DNA from: Heyndrickxia sporothermodurans
GTDB lineage: Bacteria; Bacillota; Bacilli; Bacillales; Bacillaceae_C
Direction: 5' to 3' (one strand)
Length of the DNA: 64,000 bases
NCBI RefSeq assembly: GCF_016785185.1
Contig: NZ_JAEKDY010000002.1
In this document: positions 62,519 to 64,000 of the stretch, one piece after another
Layout: the number at the start of each line of letters is the position of its first letter
Position numbering within the stretch: the stretch's first letter is position 1
The notes under the pieces: generated by a model
Told to the model about the DNA's origin: nothing
The model's input: only the letters and a program-made list of their open reading frames with translations
The model's database searches: none
Position numbers and translations under genes: made by a program

Positions 62519-63706
62519 CTAGTTTTTCTTCACTTCAATTAATACCGCGTCTCCTTGACCACCACCGGAACAGATAGCAGCTATCCCTAATCCGCCACCA
62601 CGGCGTTTAAGCTCGTAGATAAGTGTCAAAATAATTCTTGCTCCGCTCGCTCCTATCGGATGTCCCAGGGCAATCGCTCCTCCGTTAACATTCACCTTTT
62701 CAGGATCCAAATGAGCGATTTTACTACTAGCAAGTGATACTGCGGCAAAAGCTTCATTTATTTCAAATAGATCAATTTCCTCTACCGCTTTTCCTGTTTT
62801 CTTAAGAAGTTCATTAATGACTAAACCAGGTGTTTGCGGAAAATCCTTCGCTTCAACCGCAATGGCTGTATGACCTATAATTGAGGCTAACGGCTCCAAA
62901 CCCATTAATTGAGCCTTTTCTTCGCTCATTAGAACCATAGCTACAGCCCCATCATTTACCCCTGGTGCATTACCTGCCGTAATTGTCCCATCTTTATCGA
63001 AAACGGGTGGTAATTTTGATAATTTTTCTAGGGATGTATCACTTCTTGGTGCCTCATCATCTTTAACAATTAGCGGAGTTCCTTTTCGTTGCGGAATCTC
63101 TATAGACACAATTTCTTCTGCAAACTTTCCTTCTTCAACTGCTTTTACAGCCCGTTCATGGCTTCGTAATGCCCATGCATCCTGTTCTTCCCTTGAAATA
63201 CTAAATTCGCTGGCCGTCCGATTTCCGTATGAGCCCATATGAACACCTGAGAATGAACAAGTTAAACCGTCATATATCATTAAATCTTTTAAAGGAGCAT
63301 CACCCATTCTTAAACCAAAACGGGCATTCGGTAGAATATATGGTGCATTGGACATCGATTCCATTCCACCAGCTACAATGATCTCTTCATCACCTAATCG
63401 AATAATTTGATCAGCTAACGTTACACTTCGCATTCCGGAAGCACATACTTTATTAATCGTTTCCGTCTTTACTTCCCATGGAATATCTGCCAATCTTGCA
63501 GCCTGCCTTGAAGGAATCTGCCCTTGCCCCCCTTGCAGAACAGAACCGAAAATTACTTCACCTACATTAGCAGGTTCAACTTTTGCTCTTTTTAAAGCCT
63601 CTTTAATTGCAATTCCACCTAATTTAGGTGCAGTTAGCGAACTTAACTTACCTCCAAGCTTGCCGAAGGGAGTTCTTGCCCCACCCACAATGACTGTCTT
63701 TGCCAT
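62519..63706 (-). CDS. Acetyl-CoA acetyltransferase (thiolase)
   Basis: Thiolase of 395 residues joining or cleaving acetoacetyl-CoA, MmgA/ThlA-like. Nucleophile Cys in NKVCASGMRSV, EINEAFAAVSL, catalytic His in ALGHPIGASGARI and second Cys in AICSGGGQGDAV. The ATG at 63706 lies 8 bases after AAGGAGTGG; the longer frame runs into the operator region. It is the first gene of thl-hbd-acd-acdA, with a palindromic operator 53 bases upstream of its start. Confidence 0.94.
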   Translation of the reverse strand: MAKTVIVGGARTPFGKLGGKLSSLTAPKLGGIAIKEALKRAKVEPANVGEVIFGSVLQGGQGQIPSRQAARLADIPWEVKTETINKVCASGMRSVTLADQIIRLGDEEIIVAGGMESMSNAPYILPNARFGLRMGDAPLKDLMIYDGLTCSFSGVHMGSYGNRTASEFSISREEQDAWALRSHERAVKAVEEGKFAEEIVSIEIPQRKGTPLIVKDDEAPRSDTSLEKLSKLPPVFDKDGTITAGNAPGVNDGAVAMVLMSEEKAQLMGLEPLASIIGHTAIAVEAKDFPQTPGLVINELLKKTGKAVEEIDLFEINEAFAAVSLASSKIAHLDPEKVNVNGGAIALGHPIGASGARIILTLIYELKRRGGGLGIAAICSGGGQGDAVLIEVKKN

Positions 63707-63758
63707 TTTATCCACTCCTTCATAAGTAATTTCGAGAAATCGCTTACAAAACATTGAC

Positions 63759-63772
63759 TGAACGCTCGCTCA
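63759..63772. promoter_or_regulatory. Palindromic TetR-type operator upstream of thiolase gene
   Basis: TGAACGCTCGCTCA has TGAnCG / CGnTCA half-sites (10 of 14 positions symmetrical), resembling operators of fatty-acid-linked TetR regulators. It overlaps a weak promoter candidate on the minus strand (TTGTTG, 17 bases, TGTTTT). The probable binding protein is encoded at 58589-59218. Confidence 0.55.
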
Positions 63773-63786
63773 ACAACTTGGTTTAC

Positions 63787-63812
63787 AAAAAGGGACTAAA
63801 AAGCCCCTTTTT
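63787..63812 (-). terminator. Terminator of a gene beyond the right edge
   Basis: Stem AAAAAGGG / CCCTTTTT with a 10-base loop and T-run on either strand. No gene on its left ends here, so it probably ends a minus-strand transcript entering from the right. Confidence 0.6.
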
Positions 63813-64000
63813 ATGCCATATCCCTACATCTATAAAACTATATTAACTGAAAAGTTGTAGGAATTGAATCATTTGAATGAATTTCATAATTCTTAGCCCT
63901 TGTGTATCAAGGGGTTTAAGAGATAAAAAAAGAAGTACCTCCCCAAATCTTGTATAATGGTAGTTGACCAGTAAGCCCCCATTCAAACAACGCATATAAA
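63813..64000. other. Right-edge non-coding sequence with promoter-like and hairpin signals
   Basis: No ORF. A stem CCCTTG / CAAGGG with a 5-base loop lies at about 63897-63913, and a perfect TATAAT at 63953-63958 (plus) with no clear -35. The combination could be the left end of an insertion sequence whose transposase lies outside, but nothing proves it. Confidence 0.3.

Noticed and set aside
1..64000. CRISPR array, prophage, tRNA or rRNA genes, defence island
   Set aside because: No regular spaced repeats, phage structural genes or RNA gene signatures were seen; the gene order is conserved chromosome.

Overview
The window is a chromosomal core segment from a low-GC, motile, spore-forming member of the Bacillaceae. 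The gene order closely follows the Bacillus subtilis region running from ywqA past rpoE and acdA: ywqBA, ssbB, ywpF, fabZ, flhOP, mbl, spoIIID, spoIIQ, spoIID, murAA, ywmB, ywzB, the atp operon, upp, glyA, ywlG, rpiB, ywlE, mntP, ywlC, spoIIR, prmC, prfA, tdk, rpmE, rho, glpX, murAB, tal, fbaA, spo0F, ywjG, pyrG, rpoE, acdA. The genus cannot be fixed from the sequence alone. I see no rRNA, tRNA, CRISPR array, prophage or intact transposase gene.

Layout. 1-8740: the end of a nitronate monooxygenase gene (minus), then a plus-strand block with a YknW/YknX-like membrane pair, a secreted alkaline phosphatase and the SWIM-protein/SNF2-helicase pair ywqB-ywqA. 8869-9673: competence gene ssbB under a ComK-box promoter with a 59-residue coiled-coil ORF behind it, divergent from ywpF. 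10193-21356 (minus): a lipoprotein, fabZ, flagellar rod genes flhOP, mbl, sporulation genes spoIIID/spoIIQ/spoIID, an inserted lemA-TPM pair, murAA, ywmB and ywzB. 21449-28539: the nine-gene ATP synthase operon atpIBEFHAGDC. 29055-31256: a Vpr-like secreted subtilase. 31358-44640: mnaA, upp, glyA, ywlG, rpiB, an MCP, ywlE, mntP, ywlC, a GNAT gene, spoIIR, prmC, prfA, a lipoprotein, tdk and rpmE. 44823-54815: rho, glpX, murAB, tal, fbaA, spo0F, the divergent ywjG, pyrG and rpoE. 54987-63706: a small membrane protein, icmF, a TetR regulator, two acyl-CoA dehydrogenases, a 3-hydroxyacyl-CoA dehydrogenase and a thiolase.

How the parts work together. mbl, murAA, murAB, fabZ and mnaA serve envelope growth. 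spo0F, spoIIR, spoIIQ, spoIID and spoIIID cover successive sporulation steps: phosphorelay, sigma-E activation, engulfment and mother-cell control. glpX, tal and fbaA serve central carbon metabolism. The last cluster joins short-chain beta-oxidation to a B12-dependent acyl-CoA mutase, with a probable TetR operator upstream of the thiolase gene.

The most informative non-coding signals are a ComK box with exact 18-bp spacing upstream of ssbB, a pyrG promoter and leader with the layout of the CTP-sensing reiterative-transcription attenuator, a sigma-F promoter for spoIIQ, an inferred CTG start for the TetR gene, and two families of intergenic repeats, one present also as a collapsed terminal remnant. 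The least explained protein-coding items are the YknWX-like pair without its ABC transporter, the SWIM-SNF2 pair, the small ORF behind ssbB, and an MCP with almost no sensory domain. I did not find a clearly new multi-gene system; the rest is conserved Bacillaceae chromosome.
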